A stretch of 64,000 nt of DNA from Sinosporangium siamense (GCF_016863435.1 NZ_BOOW01000004.1:62001-126000); one strand, 5' to 3'; counted from the stretch's first letter, positions 54,545-63,383 are shown. Notes: generated by a model not told the origin, from the sequence alone. Numbers and translations: made by a program.

Positions 54545-55588
54545 TCACGCCACACCCGGCTTGGCGACCACCTTGAGCGCCGCCGCACGAGGCATATAGG
54601 AACGATCGCGAATGTCACACCCGAGCAGCTGAAGAGCACCGGGCAGATCGGGAAGCGGCACCAGGTGAGATATCAGGTCCTTCGCCGGGATGCGGGCGGA
54701 GGCGAGCAGGCTCAGCGCATCGTCGAAAGTGCCGAGTGTGTCGATGGACCCGACCAGCGAAATGCTGCGATCGGCCAGACTCCCGAGGTCGATCGTCTGC
54801 CGATGTGTGCGCAGGGCGACCAGCAGCACCTGTGCGCCGGGAGCCAGCAGCGGCATGAACGAGTTGTCGAAACACCCGCCCGCGTCGACGAGGACGTCGA
54901 TGCCGACCCCGTTGAGTTCCCTGCGCACCTCGTGCACGTTTTCGCGCACCGTCCATCCTTCGGCGCGCAGGAGGGGTTCGGCGCGCATCCGTCTCGCCGC
55001 GGCAGGCTCGATCGCGATTCCCCGCACACCGCGCAGGGCCAGGACAAGTGCGTAGAGCACGCCGATGGGTCCGAGCCCGAGCACGAGTGCGACCGCGGAA
55101 GGCCGGAGCGTGAGCCTGCCCGCGCCGGTGAGCACACAACTCAGCGGCTCGGTGAGCGCCGCCTCCTCATAACTCACGTGAGGCGGCAGCCGATGGAGGA
55201 AGCGCTCGTGGGTGCGGAAATATTCAGCGAGTGCGCCGTCGCTGCTGACCCCCGCCTCGGTGCCCTCCTTCAGCGCACAATGATTGGTGCGCCCTGTACG
55301 GCAGAGCCGGCATGACCCGCAGAAGAAAGTCGGGTTGATCGCGACCCGGTCACCCACCCGTATGGTGCGCACCGCCGCCCCCGTCTGGACGACTTCGCCC
55401 GCGGCCTCGTGACCGAGCACCACAGGCGGGCGGGAGGCGCCGTAGTCTCCGGTGATGATGCCGATGTCGGTGCCGCATATCCCGCAGGTCTCCACCCGCA
55501 CCAGACACTCGGTCGGCCGGGTCGGCGCCGGCACCGGCCGGTCGGCGATCTCGATGTGCCAGGGTGCCCTGTAGATCAACGCCCGCAT
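54545..55588 (-). CDS. Zinc-dependent alcohol dehydrogenase (MDR family)
   Basis: 347 residues. The catalytic zinc site is visible in VETCGICGTDIGI and VLGHEAAGEV; the structural zinc has four Cys in FFCGSCRLCRTGRTNHC. NAD(P) is bound by VLGLGPIGVLYALVLALRG near residue 170. It oxidises a secondary or sugar alcohol to a ketone, or the reverse. Its ATG is one base past the stop of the aminotransferase gene, so a ketone made by one and aminated by the other is a natural pairing. Confidence 0.9.
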   Translation of the reverse strand: MRALIYRAPWHIEIADRPVPAPTRPTECLVRVETCGICGTDIGIITGDYGASRPPVVLGHEAAGEVVQTGAAVRTIRVGDRVAINPTFFCGSCRLCRTGRTNHCALKEGTEAGVSSDGALAEYFRTHERFLHRLPPHVSYEEAALTEPLSCVLTGAGRLTLRPSAVALVLGLGPIGVLYALVLALRGVRGIAIEPAAARRMRAEPLLRAEGWTVRENVHEVRRELNGVGIDVLVDAGGCFDNSFMPLLAPGAQVLLVALRTHRQTIDLGSLADRSISLVGSIDTLGTFDDALSLLASARIPAKDLISHLVPLPDLPGALQLLGCDIRDRSYMPRAAALKVVAKPGVA

Positions 55589-55589
55589 G

Positions 55590-56828
55590 TCAGACCCCCG
55601 CGACGTCGTGGACGCTCATGCGCAGCCGGTCGACGACCTCGTCCAGGTCCTCCTCGGTCGCGGTGAGCGCCGGCCGGACCTTCACCACGTTTCCCCGTCC
55701 ATATTCCGAGGAGCGGGTGATGAGGCGATATCTCTCACGGGCACACGAGACGACAGCCGCGGCCGCGCCGGCGTCGGGCCTGCCGTCGTGGCCGACGATC
55801 TCAACTCCCCACATCATTCCCACACCGCGCACGTCCCCGACCACGGGGTGCGACTGGAGGTGGGTCCCCAGAAGCTCGCCCAGATAGCCGCCCCGCCGCC
55901 GCACGCCGGCCAGGAAACCCTCGTCGCCGACGACGTCCAAGGTCGCGTGGGCGGCGGCGAGTGCCAGCAGATTGCCGCCGCCGGTGAAGGAGTGGTCGGC
56001 CGGCTCCAGGACGTCCAGCTCCTGCCGCATGAGCACGGCGCCGATCGGCAGTCCCACCCCGCCGAGGCCTTTGCCCAGCACGATGATGTCCGGCTCGATG
56101 CCCATCCGGGCACTTGCGAAGAACGACCCGACGCGGCCCACGCCGGTCTGTACCTCGTCCGCGATGAGGAGGATCCCGAGATCATCGCAAATCTTGCGAA
56201 GCGTCTGGAAGTAGCCCTCGGGCGGGACGATGTTCCCCCCGTTGCCGAGCACCGGCTCCACGATGAGGCACGCGGTCGACTCTCGCCCCGCCTGCTGGAC
56301 GATGTCGGCGATGCGGTGTGCGCAGAGGATCCCGCAGCTGGGATATGTCTGCTTGTAGAAGCAGTTCCGGCAGTTGGGGTCCGGCACCCGCAGGACACCC
56401 GGAGATCCGTACGCCGGGAATCTTCTCCGCCGCCAGGCGGGGCCGGAGATGCTGCCGGCCATGGTGGTCTGGCCGTGATGGGCGTGGAAAAGAGTGATCA
56501 CATCGGACTTGCCGGTGGCCTTTTGCGCGATCTTGATAGCGCATTCCACCGCGGTCGATCCCGTGGCGTCCCTGATCCAGCCGGCGTCTATCCCCGGCGG
56601 GGCGAGCTGGAGCAGGCGATCGACGAGGCGCTGGGCGTGCGGACGTGCCAGATCGGAGCTGATGTGACTCATCAGGCCGAGTTGTTGCTCCACGGCCTTG
56701 ATCACGCATGGATGGTTGTATCCCAGAGGAAGATTGAACGTGCCCGCCACCGCGTCGAGATATTCCGTGCCGTCCTCCGCGTAGAGCCGCAAGCCATCGC
56801 CCCTCACGATAAAAGGTATGTTTGGCAT
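55590..56828 (-). CDS. Class III PLP-dependent aminotransferase
   Basis: 412 residues from ATG 56828, preceded by GAGGTGAG. The fold signatures are present: YLDAVAGTFNLPLGYNHPCV, the glycine-rich DATGSTAVECAIKIAQKATG, FHAHHGQTTMAGSIS, LLIADEVQTGVGRVGSFFA with the PLP-binding Asp, and IIVLGKGLGGVGLPIGAVL with the Schiff-base Lys. An insertion NCRNCFYKQTYPSCGILC holds four Cys, as in several acetylornithine/AGXT2-like enzymes. It aminates a keto or aldehyde substrate. It is part of the 53-58 kb operon. Confidence 0.9.
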   Translation of the reverse strand: MPNIPFIVRGDGLRLYAEDGTEYLDAVAGTFNLPLGYNHPCVIKAVEQQLGLMSHISSDLARPHAQRLVDRLLQLAPPGIDAGWIRDATGSTAVECAIKIAQKATGKSDVITLFHAHHGQTTMAGSISGPAWRRRRFPAYGSPGVLRVPDPNCRNCFYKQTYPSCGILCAHRIADIVQQAGRESTACLIVEPVLGNGGNIVPPEGYFQTLRKICDDLGILLIADEVQTGVGRVGSFFASARMGIEPDIIVLGKGLGGVGLPIGAVLMRQELDVLEPADHSFTGGGNLLALAAAHATLDVVGDEGFLAGVRRRGGYLGELLGTHLQSHPVVGDVRGVGMMWGVEIVGHDGRPDAGAAAAVVSCARERYRLITRSSEYGRGNVVKVRPALTATEEDLDEVVDRLRMSVHDVAGV

Positions 56829-56877
56829 ACAACTCTCACCTCTTCGGAACGGCACGCAGAACAGAGCCTCAACCCCT

Positions 56878-57876
56878 CTATGCCGTTAAGCATTGCCATT
56901 GTCGGTGGAACTCGGAATACGCTTGCTGCCAGAGGTCTCGCAGCGTGAGCGGCAGTGGCTTGCGCAGCAAAAGTGTGTCGTCGATGATTTTTCCGAGGGC
57001 GGGTCTGGCCTCCGCCAAGCCAGGCAGGAGACACGTGATGTCCCGCAAATCCGCATATTTCATGCTTAGGTGGTGCGCCCACAGCTCACTGGCCTGATAA
57101 ACGGCCATTCTCAAAGGGAACACGGCCTCGTGGAGCCTGTCCGCCGACACGAGCGATCGGGCGTCGGTGAGATTGTTGAGGAGCTGTGTTGTGGATTCGC
57201 CTTCTCCTCGCGGGAGTTCACGAAAGGCCGTTTCGACGAGCTCGCCGACGTCATGTGATTCCGGCAGCTCCGAGGCCAGTGTGTAAAGGAGCTGCTCCAA
57301 GCTCGCCGAGCGTGTCGTCCGCACGTCCTCCAGGAGCCACTTCGGCTTCGAGTAGGAATATTCCAGCCTGAGGTGGAGCCAGGCGAAGGTCATGCTCTCG
57401 ACGGCTCGATAGAAGGCGAGCCTGGACTCCGCCGGGTCCTCGGGGAGCGCGGCGCCGGTGGCGGCGATGGCGGCCAGCGGCTGCAAAAGGTGAGCCGCGA
57501 CCCCGCAACCGCGGAGTCGCCGCAGGGAGGTCTCCACCGAGCCGGTGTCGTCGAACAGGACGACGCCCCGGAGGATCTTTCTGATCTCCCGGATGTAGGC
57601 AAGGGTCAGCAGGTCGTTGCAGGCCACGGCCTGGAAATGCCATTCGCTGTAGGCCACGACGTGAACGGGAAGGCCGTGATATTCGAAGGACGAGTGCCGG
57701 TCGTGTCCCAGTGCGACGGTGCGGTCGAAGGCAGTGATGTCTATATCGGCCACGCAGTCGGATGACCTGGTGAGAGCGCTGCCGACCAGCACCGCGCCGG
57801 TGCAGTCCGGAAGTCGTGATCGCAGTCCCTCGGCTATCTCCGAGGTGTCCAGCGAGAGTTTGCTCAAGGACCACAC
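56878..57876 (-). CDS. Nucleotidyltransferase-fold protein
   Basis: 332 residues from GTG 57876 (TTG four codons later is possible). The DNA polymerase beta-type nucleotidyltransferase core is at the N-terminus: TGAVLVGSALTRSSDCVADI ending in DIDITAF gives the G-S motif and two catalytic Asp; the third would lie near VHVVAYSEWH. A long helical C-terminal half follows (REIRKILRGVVLFDD, LTDARSLVSADRLHE), like a substrate-binding domain of MNT/aminoglycoside nucleotidyltransferase-type proteins. It may nucleotidylate the operon product or a resistance/regulatory target. Confidence 0.75.
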   Translation of the reverse strand: MWSLSKLSLDTSEIAEGLRSRLPDCTGAVLVGSALTRSSDCVADIDITAFDRTVALGHDRHSSFEYHGLPVHVVAYSEWHFQAVACNDLLTLAYIREIRKILRGVVLFDDTGSVETSLRRLRGCGVAAHLLQPLAAIAATGAALPEDPAESRLAFYRAVESMTFAWLHLRLEYSYSKPKWLLEDVRTTRSASLEQLLYTLASELPESHDVGELVETAFRELPRGEGESTTQLLNNLTDARSLVSADRLHEAVFPLRMAVYQASELWAHHLSMKYADLRDITCLLPGLAEARPALGKIIDDTLLLRKPLPLTLRDLWQQAYSEFHRQWQCLTA

Positions 57877-57890
57877 CCCGTTCAGAGGAA

Positions 57891-57934
57891 ACGAAAGTGC
57901 GACATGGACGGGTGTCCACGGATCGCACTTTCGT
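57891..57934 (-). terminator. Intercistronic hairpin after the first gene of the 53-58 kb operon
   Basis: A perfect 12-bp stem (57891-57902 with 57923-57934, arm ACGAAAGTGCGA) encloses an inner TGGAC-GGGT-GTCCA stem. In the leftward direction it is followed by TTTCC. It lies between the 79-residue gene and the nucleotidyltransferase, and would attenuate transcription into the enzyme genes or stabilise the first message. Confidence 0.7.
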
Positions 57935-57942
57935 CCTCGGAT

Positions 57943-58182
57943 CTAGACTCCCAGCTGCTTTTGCGGCGGATCCACATTCTCTCGGACGCCGTTCTTGTAC
58001 CACTCGGAGTTGACCGGCACCAGAACGAGGCAGTCCTTGAGATCCATGCCGTGGGCTTCTTTTATCTTGGCCGAGGCGTCGAACACCGCCCGCGTGAGCA
58101 CTTCTGGATCTGGGGTGTCATAACCTAGTTGCCGCAGGACCCCCATAATGAGGTCCGGCTTGCAAGGAGGTGGAGGTGCCAT
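57943..58182 (-). CDS. 79-residue protein heading the operon, family unknown
   Basis: ATG 58182 follows GGGGGG by 5 bases and the promoter at 58222-58251 by 39. MAPPPPCKPDLIMGVLRQLG begins an otherwise acidic/mixed helical protein (VLTRAVFDASAKIKEAHGMD) with one more Cys (LKDCLVLVPVNSEWYKN) and a polar tail PPQKQLGV. No signal peptide, metal site or carrier-protein Ser motif is seen. Position first in the operon, followed by a hairpin that would let it be made in excess, is typical of carrier or precursor proteins. The longer frame to 58251 overlaps the promoter and is rejected. Confidence 0.65.
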   Translation of the reverse strand: MAPPPPCKPDLIMGVLRQLGYDTPDPEVLTRAVFDASAKIKEAHGMDLKDCLVLVPVNSEWYKNGVRENVDPPQKQLGV

Positions 58183-58221
58183 GCTGTCCCCCCAATGCCG
58201 TGATATTCGCCTTGCAAGCAC

Positions 58222-58251
58222 ACGATAGGCAGTTTCATCGGCGAGCGTCAA
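58222..58251 (-). promoter_or_regulatory. Sigma-70-type promoter of the 53-58 kb operon
   Basis: Reading leftward, TTGACG (58251-58246) - N18 - TATCGT (58227-58222), about 40 bases before the ATG at 58182. The rest of 58183-58547 is moderately AT-rich, with CTTTTCTCTTCT near 58303, and shows no gene. Confidence 0.6.
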
Positions 58252-58547
58252 CGAGAGTGGAAGGACGGTTGAAAAGGCAACCTGGGGGCCTCTTTGCTAA
58301 GCTTTTCTCTTCTAGGGCTTACCGAAAATCGCCTTTCATGGTGGGATGCGGCCAAGGGTCTGCTGCCGGTCAATGGCCTGCACCGCTTTTCCCTGGGGAC
58401 ACTTGGGTGATCTATATGACCTATTCACGGGTTTGAGGCGCTGAAAGCCGTGCACGCAAGGATGTGTGCGCTGATGCAGAAGATCGCGGCCGAAGAAGCG
58501 CGCAAGGCATGCCGGACCCCGCCTCGCCGGGCAAGGCGGATCGCGCT

Positions 58548-59024
58548 TCAGGGCGTGCCGGTCCGAAAGGATCCCGTGCCAGGCGGGGCCAGGCGGTTCG
58601 CGATGTCGACCAAGGCAGATAGCTGCTCCGAGGTGAGGAGTTCGGCGAAGCGGTGCCGCACCGAGGCCGCATGCACAGGGGCGGCCCGGGCCAGAGCCTG
58701 GCGGCCCTCGCCGGTCAGGACGACGTCCTCGCCGCGGCCGTCCAGTTCGCATTTTTCCCGGGCGATGAGGCCGCGGCCCTCCATGCGGCCGAGCTGGCGA
58801 GACAGCCGGCTGTGCGCCCATCCCAGGTGGGTGGCGAGGTCGCGCACCCGGATGCAGTGCTCGCCGTCCGACAACTCAGACGTCGCGGCCAGCACGTCGT
58901 AGTCGGGCATCGAGAGCCCGCAGTCACGCTCCAGATCGCGGGCCACCTCGGCGTCGAGGGACAGCCGCAGGCGGCGATAGGCGGACCAGGCGTCCAGCGC
59001 CCGCGTATCCGAGATCGAAGTCAC
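58548..59024 (-). CDS. MarR-family regulator
   Basis: 158 residues from ATG 59024. The winged helix is at about 35-110: PDYDVLAATSELSDGEHCIR, DLATHLGWAHSRLSRQLGRM and GRGEDVVLTGEGRQAL with the wing. Divergent from the hydrolase gene at 59107; two palindromes in the 82-bp gap are its likely operators, so it should control itself and the hydrolase. Confidence 0.9.
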   Translation of the reverse strand: MTSISDTRALDAWSAYRRLRLSLDAEVARDLERDCGLSMPDYDVLAATSELSDGEHCIRVRDLATHLGWAHSRLSRQLGRMEGRGLIAREKCELDGRGEDVVLTGEGRQALARAAPVHAASVRHRFAELLTSEQLSALVDIANRLAPPGTGSFRTGTP

Positions 59025-59046
59025 TACCCCATCTTAGATGATTTTT

Positions 59047-59091
59047 CGTGACATGTAACGAACCATGGGCTAACCTTCGTTACACGTAACG
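59047..59091. promoter_or_regulatory. Two MarR-type palindromes between divergent genes
   Basis: CGTGACATGTAACG (59047-59060, near-palindromic) and CGTTACACGTAACG (59078-59091, perfect except the central two bases) are centred 31 bp apart, about three helical turns. Their position covers the expected promoters of both the MarR gene and the hydrolase gene. Confidence 0.65.
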
Positions 59092-59106
59092 GAAAGGGGC
59101 AGGTTC

Positions 59107-59964
59107 GTGGAGCAGACGGTGGCGGTCAACGGAGTCACGCTGGGTGTGCGGACGGCAGGGCGGGTGGAGGATCCGGCGATCCTGCTCATGCACGGAGCCG
59201 GGCAGTCGCTCCTGGCGTGGGAGGACGAGTTCGTGGACCGGCTGGTCGCGGGCGGGCGGCACGTCGTCCGCTTCGACGCCAGAGACGCCGGCCGTTCGAC
59301 GAACTACCCCGTCGGGGCTCCGCCGTACAGCCTCTCCGACATGGCCGCGGACACCGCCGCGCTCATCGAGGCACTGGGGCTGGGTCGTGCCCACCTGGTG
59401 GCGATGTCCCAGGGCTCGGCGATCGCCCAGCTGGTCGCGCTCGACCATCCCGAGCGGGTCGCCTCGCTCACCCTCCTCGGCTCCACGGCCGGCTGGGCCG
59501 GCGATGAGAACTCCGGCCTGCCGCCGATGTCCGACGAGATCCTGGCGAGCTTCGCCGAGGAGACACCGGGGCCGGACTGGGCCGACCGCACCGCGGTGAT
59601 CGATTATCTGGTGGAGATCGAGCGGCCCTTCGCCGGAGCGCGGTTCGACGAGCCGGCGCTGCGTGCGATAGCCGAGGGCACCGTCGACCGCAGCACGAGC
59701 GTCGAAGCCCAGCTCACCAACCCCTTCCTCGTCGACCCCGGGAAGCCGTGGCGGCACCGCCTCGGCGAGATCGCCGTCCCGGCGCTGGTGACGCACGGCT
59801 CGCGGGACCCGCTCTTCCCCCTCGGCCACGGCGAGGCACTCGCCGCCGAGATCCCCGGCGCACGGCTGATCGTGCTGGAGGGCGTCGGCCATGAGATCTA
59901 TCCCCGCTCCACCTGGGACGCGGTGATCCCGGAGATCCTGGCGCACACCGCCCCACGCATCTGA
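59107..59964 (+). CDS. Alpha/beta-hydrolase
   Basis: 285 residues from GTG 59107 (AAAGGGG upstream). Hydrolase-fold motifs: AILLMHGAGQSLLAWEDEF (oxyanion HG), RFDARDAGRSTNYP, the nucleophile elbow LVAMSQGSAIAQLVAL with Ser, LVTHGSRDPLFPLGHGEAL with the acid Asp, and LEGVGHEIYP with the catalytic His. It resembles epoxide-hydrolase/rifampin-type esterases. Under control of the divergent MarR, it is probably induced by an aromatic or lipophilic ester. Confidence 0.9.
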   Translation: MEQTVAVNGVTLGVRTAGRVEDPAILLMHGAGQSLLAWEDEFVDRLVAGGRHVVRFDARDAGRSTNYPVGAPPYSLSDMAADTAALIEALGLGRAHLVAMSQGSAIAQLVALDHPERVASLTLLGSTAGWAGDENSGLPPMSDEILASFAEETPGPDWADRTAVIDYLVEIERPFAGARFDEPALRAIAEGTVDRSTSVEAQLTNPFLVDPGKPWRHRLGEIAVPALVTHGSRDPLFPLGHGEALAAEIPGARLIVLEGVGHEIYPRSTWDAVIPEILAHTAPRI

Positions 59965-60106
59965 GAGCCCTCGCGGAGATAGGATCAACGCCGTGAAGTG
60001 ATGACATCGGCGCACCCATGTGCAGAACGCCGCCGGGGCTTCCAGCTCCGGCGCCCGCTCGGTGTGCCTACGCCGCCCGTCATCCACTTCACATAAGGGA
60101 TTCCCC

Positions 60107-60856
60107 ATGACCGACGACCTGTTTCTCGACTCTGTCGCCGACCGGCTGGCGGCCCTGCCCGCCGTGCGCGCCGTCACACTCGGCGGCTCGCGCGCCCAGG
60201 GCACCCATACCCCGGACAGCGACTGGGACCTCGCCGTCTACTATCGAGGCGGCTTCGACCCGGCCGGCCTGCGCGCCATCGGCTGGCCCGGCGAGGTCTC
60301 CGAGATCGGAGCCTGGGGCGGCGGGGTCTTCAACGGCGGAGCGTGGCTGACGATCGACGGCAGGAGCGTCGACGTCCACTACCGCGACCTCGACGTCGTC
60401 GATCACGAGATCGCCGAGGCTCGGCAGGGCCGCTTCCACTGGGAGCCCCTGATGTTCCACCTCGCGGGCATCCCGAGCTACCTGGTGGTCGCCGAACTCG
60501 CCGTCAACCGAGTCCTTCGCGGCACCCTGCCCCGCCCCGACTACCCGCAGGCCCTCCGCGAGGCGGCCCCACCGGTGTGGCGCACCCGCGCGACCACGAC
60601 CCTCCGCTATGCCGAGGCCGCTTATGTACGGCGCAGCCAGGCAACCGAGGTCGCCGGCGCCCTGGCCGGCGCCGCCATGAACACGGCCCATGCTGTCCTG
60701 GCGGCCCGCGGCGAATGGATCACCAACGAAAAACGCCTCTTGGACCAGGCCGGCCTACGCGACCTCGACACGATCATCGCGGCCCTGCGCCCGGACCTCG
60801 ACATCCTTGCCTGGGCGATTGCCGAGGCGGAGAAACTATTCGAAACCGCCACCTAG
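60107..60856 (+). CDS. Nucleotidyltransferase domain protein
   Basis: 249 residues from ATG 60107 with AAGGGA upstream. The N-terminal minimal nucleotidyltransferase shows TLGGSRAQGTHTPDSDWDLA with the G-S and D-x-D residues, and RSVDVHYRDLDVVD with the third Asp. The remaining 150 residues are helical (YAEAAYVRRSQATEVAGALA). Such proteins are common in actinomycetes as putative aminoglycoside-type nucleotidyltransferases; substrate unknown. The second such protein of this window is at 56878. Confidence 0.82.
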   Translation: MTDDLFLDSVADRLAALPAVRAVTLGGSRAQGTHTPDSDWDLAVYYRGGFDPAGLRAIGWPGEVSEIGAWGGGVFNGGAWLTIDGRSVDVHYRDLDVVDHEIAEARQGRFHWEPLMFHLAGIPSYLVVAELAVNRVLRGTLPRPDYPQALREAAPPVWRTRATTTLRYAEAAYVRRSQATEVAGALAGAAMNTAHAVLAARGEWITNEKRLLDQAGLRDLDTIIAALRPDLDILAWAIAEAEKLFETAT

Positions 60857-61014
60857 CAATCTCCGAAGCAGCCCGGGGGGCGATGCCCCCCGGGATCTCT
60901 GTGGATGCCCGGGACCGAAGCCGGCGTCCACCGCGACCGACAGGAGTCGATCAGAAAGGACGAGGACGGGGCCGGTGGTGCTCGGGGCGAGGTCCCACGA
61001 CGGCGCGCGTGGGA

Positions 61015-61446
61015 TCACGTTCTTGCGGAGTCGGCCAGGGTGAAGCGGACCCAGAAACAACTCCAGCCGTCGTCCGCCGCCGGCAGCGTTGATCCGCACC
61101 TCTCTTCTCCGGGCATGCGCCGTCCCCGAGCTCCATTGGGCCACCCGCAGGTGACGCGGTATGTGCCCGGTTTGGCGGACAACACCGTACCGACGCCGAG
61201 GATATGGCCAAGATTCAGTTGGATCGGTGGGTTCAGTCGGGTCAGAGCTTGGAGTGATGCGGCTCCTTCTTGCGGAGCCGCGAACGAGCCGATGTCGTTC
61301 TCATGCGCGCCCACTGCTGCCCAGACCACAATTACGTGGCCGCTATGGATCTCGAGCTCTCCCGTCGCTCTCTCCTCGGCTGCGGACGCCCCGGCCGCGT
61401 GCCGACGCGGCACGTCCGTCCTGCCCAGTGGGATCGAGGAGCACAT
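61015..61446 (-). CDS. Possible hypothetical protein
   Basis: An open frame giving about 143 residues from ATG 61446, with an orderly amphipathic pattern: ELEIHSGHVIVVWAAVGAHE, LNPPIQLNLGHILGVGTVLS, KPGTYRVTCGWPNG, WSCFWVRFTLADSART. The C-terminal G-x-YRV and FxVRF strands look like a real beta-rich domain. Start and ribosome site are weak, codon bias is modest, and no family is recognised. It may be a remnant. Confidence 0.35.
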   Translation of the reverse strand: MCSSIPLGRTDVPRRHAAGASAAEERATGELEIHSGHVIVVWAAVGAHENDIGSFAAPQEGAASLQALTRLNPPIQLNLGHILGVGTVLSAKPGTYRVTCGWPNGARGRRMPGEERCGSTLPAADDGWSCFWVRFTLADSART

Positions 61447-61484
61447 GAGCAGAAAGGCGTCACCTACGGAGGGGAATCTGACGC

Positions 61485-61526
61485 GAGAACGGCCCGGAAC
61501 CATGATCGGTTCCGGGCCGTTCTGTT
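61485..61526 (+). terminator. Strong rightward terminator facing glnA
   Basis: A perfect 15-bp stem (61485-61499 with 61506-61520, arm GAACGGCCCGGAACC), 6-base loop, then TGTTTTG. The T-run is on the plus strand, yet the nearest plus-strand gene ends 630 bases upstream at 60856. It could end a small plus-strand RNA or that distant gene. Confidence 0.75.
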
Positions 61527-61628
61527 TTGTCTGTTCCGCCTGAGCAGGCGCACTACAGACGACGAGCAGTGCCTTCCCAGCTCAGACCGGCTTTCCGGAA
61601 GGAATGCCAGGTCCGGGCCGGTCGCCTG

Positions 61629-63053
61629 CTAGCAGTCGTAGTAGAGCTCGAACTCGTGCGGGTGGGGGCGGAGGCGGATCGGGTCGACCTCGTTCTCGCG
61701 CTTGTAGGAGATCCAGGTGTCGATGAGGTCCTGGGTGAACACGCCGCCCTCAAGGAGGTAGTCGTGGTCGGCCTCAAGGTTGTCGAGGACCTTGTCCAGG
61801 GAGCCCGGCACCTGCGGGACGAGGCGGGCCTCCTCCGGGGGCAGCTCGTAGAGGTCCTTGTCCACGGGCTCCGGCGGCTCGATCTTGTTGCGGATGCCGT
61901 CGAGGCCGGCCATGAGCATGGCGGAGAAGGCGAAGTAGGGGTTGCAGGACGGGTCCGGCACCCGGAACTCGATGCGCTTGGCCTTCGGGTTGGAGCCCGT
62001 GATCGGGATGCGGACGCACGCCGAGCGGTTGCGCTGGGAGTAGACCAGGTTGACCGGGGCCTCGTAGCCGGGCACCAGACGGTGGTAGGAGTTGACCGTC
62101 GGGTTGGTGAAGGCCAGCAGCGACGGTGCGTGCTTGAGGAGGCCGCCGATGTAATAACGCGCGGCGTCGGACAGGCCCGCGTAGCCGACCTCGTCGTAGA
62201 AGAGGGGCTCGCCGTCCTTCCACAGGGACTGGTGGCAGTGCATGCCGGAGCCGTTGTCACCGAAGATCGGCTTGGGCATGAAGGTGACCGTGTGGCCGAA
62301 CTCCAGCGCCGTGCTCTTGATGATGTATTTAAACAGCATCAGGCGGTCGGCGCTCTCCAGGAGCTTGCCGAACTTGAAGTTGATCTCGGCCTGGCCGGCG
62401 GTGCCCACCTCGTGGTGCTGCATCTCGACGGGGATGCCTGCCGCGATGCAGCGGCGCGTCATCTCGGAGCGCAGGTCGGTGAAGTGGTCCATCGGGGGCA
62501 CCGGGAAGTAGCCGCCCTTGTAACGCGGCTTGTAACCGAGGTTGCCGCCCTCCTGGGCCTTGCCGGTGTTCCAGGCGCCTTCGATCGAGTCGATGTAGAA
62601 GAAGCTGGAGTGCTCGTTGGTCTGGAAGCGGACATCGTCGAAGATGTAGAACTCCGCCTCGGGACCGAAGTAGACCGTGTCGGCGATGCCGGTGCCCTTG
62701 AGGTATTCCTCTGCCTTGCGCGCGACGTTGCGGGGGTCGCGGCTGTAGGACTCGCCCGTCAGCGGGTCGTGCACGAAGAAGTTGATGTTCAACGTCTTGT
62801 GCGTGCGGAAGGGGTCGATCACCGCGGTCGTCGGGTCCGGGAGGAGCAGCATGTCCGACTCGTGGATCGCCTGGAACCCACGGATCGACGAGCCGTCGAA
62901 CATAAGACCGTCGGTGAAGACGCTGCGGCTGAAGTTCTCCACGGGGAACGTGAAGTGGTGCGTCGTCCCCGGCAGGTCCGTGAACCTGACATCGACGAAC
63001 TGCACCCCTTCGTCCCCAATGAACTTCAGGACGTCGTCGGCGGAGTTGAACAC
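61629..63053 (-). CDS. glnA: Glutamine synthetase I
   Basis: 474 residues from GTG 63053, selected because GGAGG lies 7 bases upstream; the GTG seven codons earlier has none. Type I-beta enzyme: [39 protein letters not shown], the Glu ligands of [76 protein letters not shown] near residue 400 contains the Tyr that GlnE adenylylates. It is the main route of ammonium assimilation. A GlnR-like box lies 190 bases upstream. Glutamine made here also feeds NadE. Confidence 0.97.
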   Translation of the reverse strand: MFNSADDVLKFIGDEGVQFVDVRFTDLPGTTHHFTFPVENFSRSVFTDGLMFDGSSIRGFQAIHESDMLLLPDPTTAVIDPFRTHKTLNINFFVHDPLTGESYSRDPRNVARKAEEYLKGTGIADTVYFGPEAEFYIFDDVRFQTNEHSSFFYIDSIEGAWNTGKAQEGGNLGYKPRYKGGYFPVPPMDHFTDLRSEMTRRCIAAGIPVEMQHHEVGTAGQAEINFKFGKLLESADRLMLFKYIIKSTALEFGHTVTFMPKPIFGDNGSGMHCHQSLWKDGEPLFYDEVGYAGLSDAARYYIGGLLKHAPSLLAFTNPTVNSYHRLVPGYEAPVNLVYSQRNRSACVRIPITGSNPKAKRIEFRVPDPSCNPYFAFSAMLMAGLDGIRNKIEPPEPVDKDLYELPPEEARLVPQVPGSLDKVLDNLEADHDYLLEGGVFTQDLIDTWISYKRENEVDPIRLRPHPHEFELYYDC

Positions 63054-63244
63054 TTCAAGACCTCCAAAGGGCACGGCTTGCGCTGAGCCGTGCCGCGCTG
63101 ATCGCCTGGGGGCGGGACTGGGGTGACCCCGGGTGTAAACCTGCTGGGCCTAAACCTGGGGGCCTGTCGTCCCGGCCTGTCGCCGCGGGCAGTTGGCTCA
63201 TTCCCGAAGGTAGGCGCAGGCCGTTTCCTTCCCATGTCTCGTTT

Positions 63245-63260
63245 GTTTCGCCCGTGTTAA
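63245..63260 (-). promoter_or_regulatory. GlnR-like box upstream of glnA
   Basis: On the glnA strand the sequence reads TTAAC-N6-GAAAC (TTAACACGGGCGAAAC), close to the GlnR consensus gTnAC-n6-GaAAc. The 330-bp gap 63054-63383 holds no other feature I can support, apart from the promoter of the divergent RDD gene. Confidence 0.45.
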
Positions 63261-63383
63261 GGGGAACCGGTCCTACGTTAACCCCGGTTACGGCGTGCGG
63301 TCTGCCGGTTGGCGGTAGCCGTACCCTCTTTTGACCCCCCGGGCACGGTCCAGACCGGCCTGACCGCCCGATACCTTGGGAGC

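Noticed and set aside
57943-58251. Longer version of the 79-residue protein starting at 58251
   Set aside because: Its extra codons coincide with the -35/-10 promoter, and the internal ATG 58182 has a good ribosome site.
61527-63086. 519-residue frame opposite glnA
   Set aside because: Complementary shadow of glnA caused by its G/C third positions; no ribosome site or known domain.
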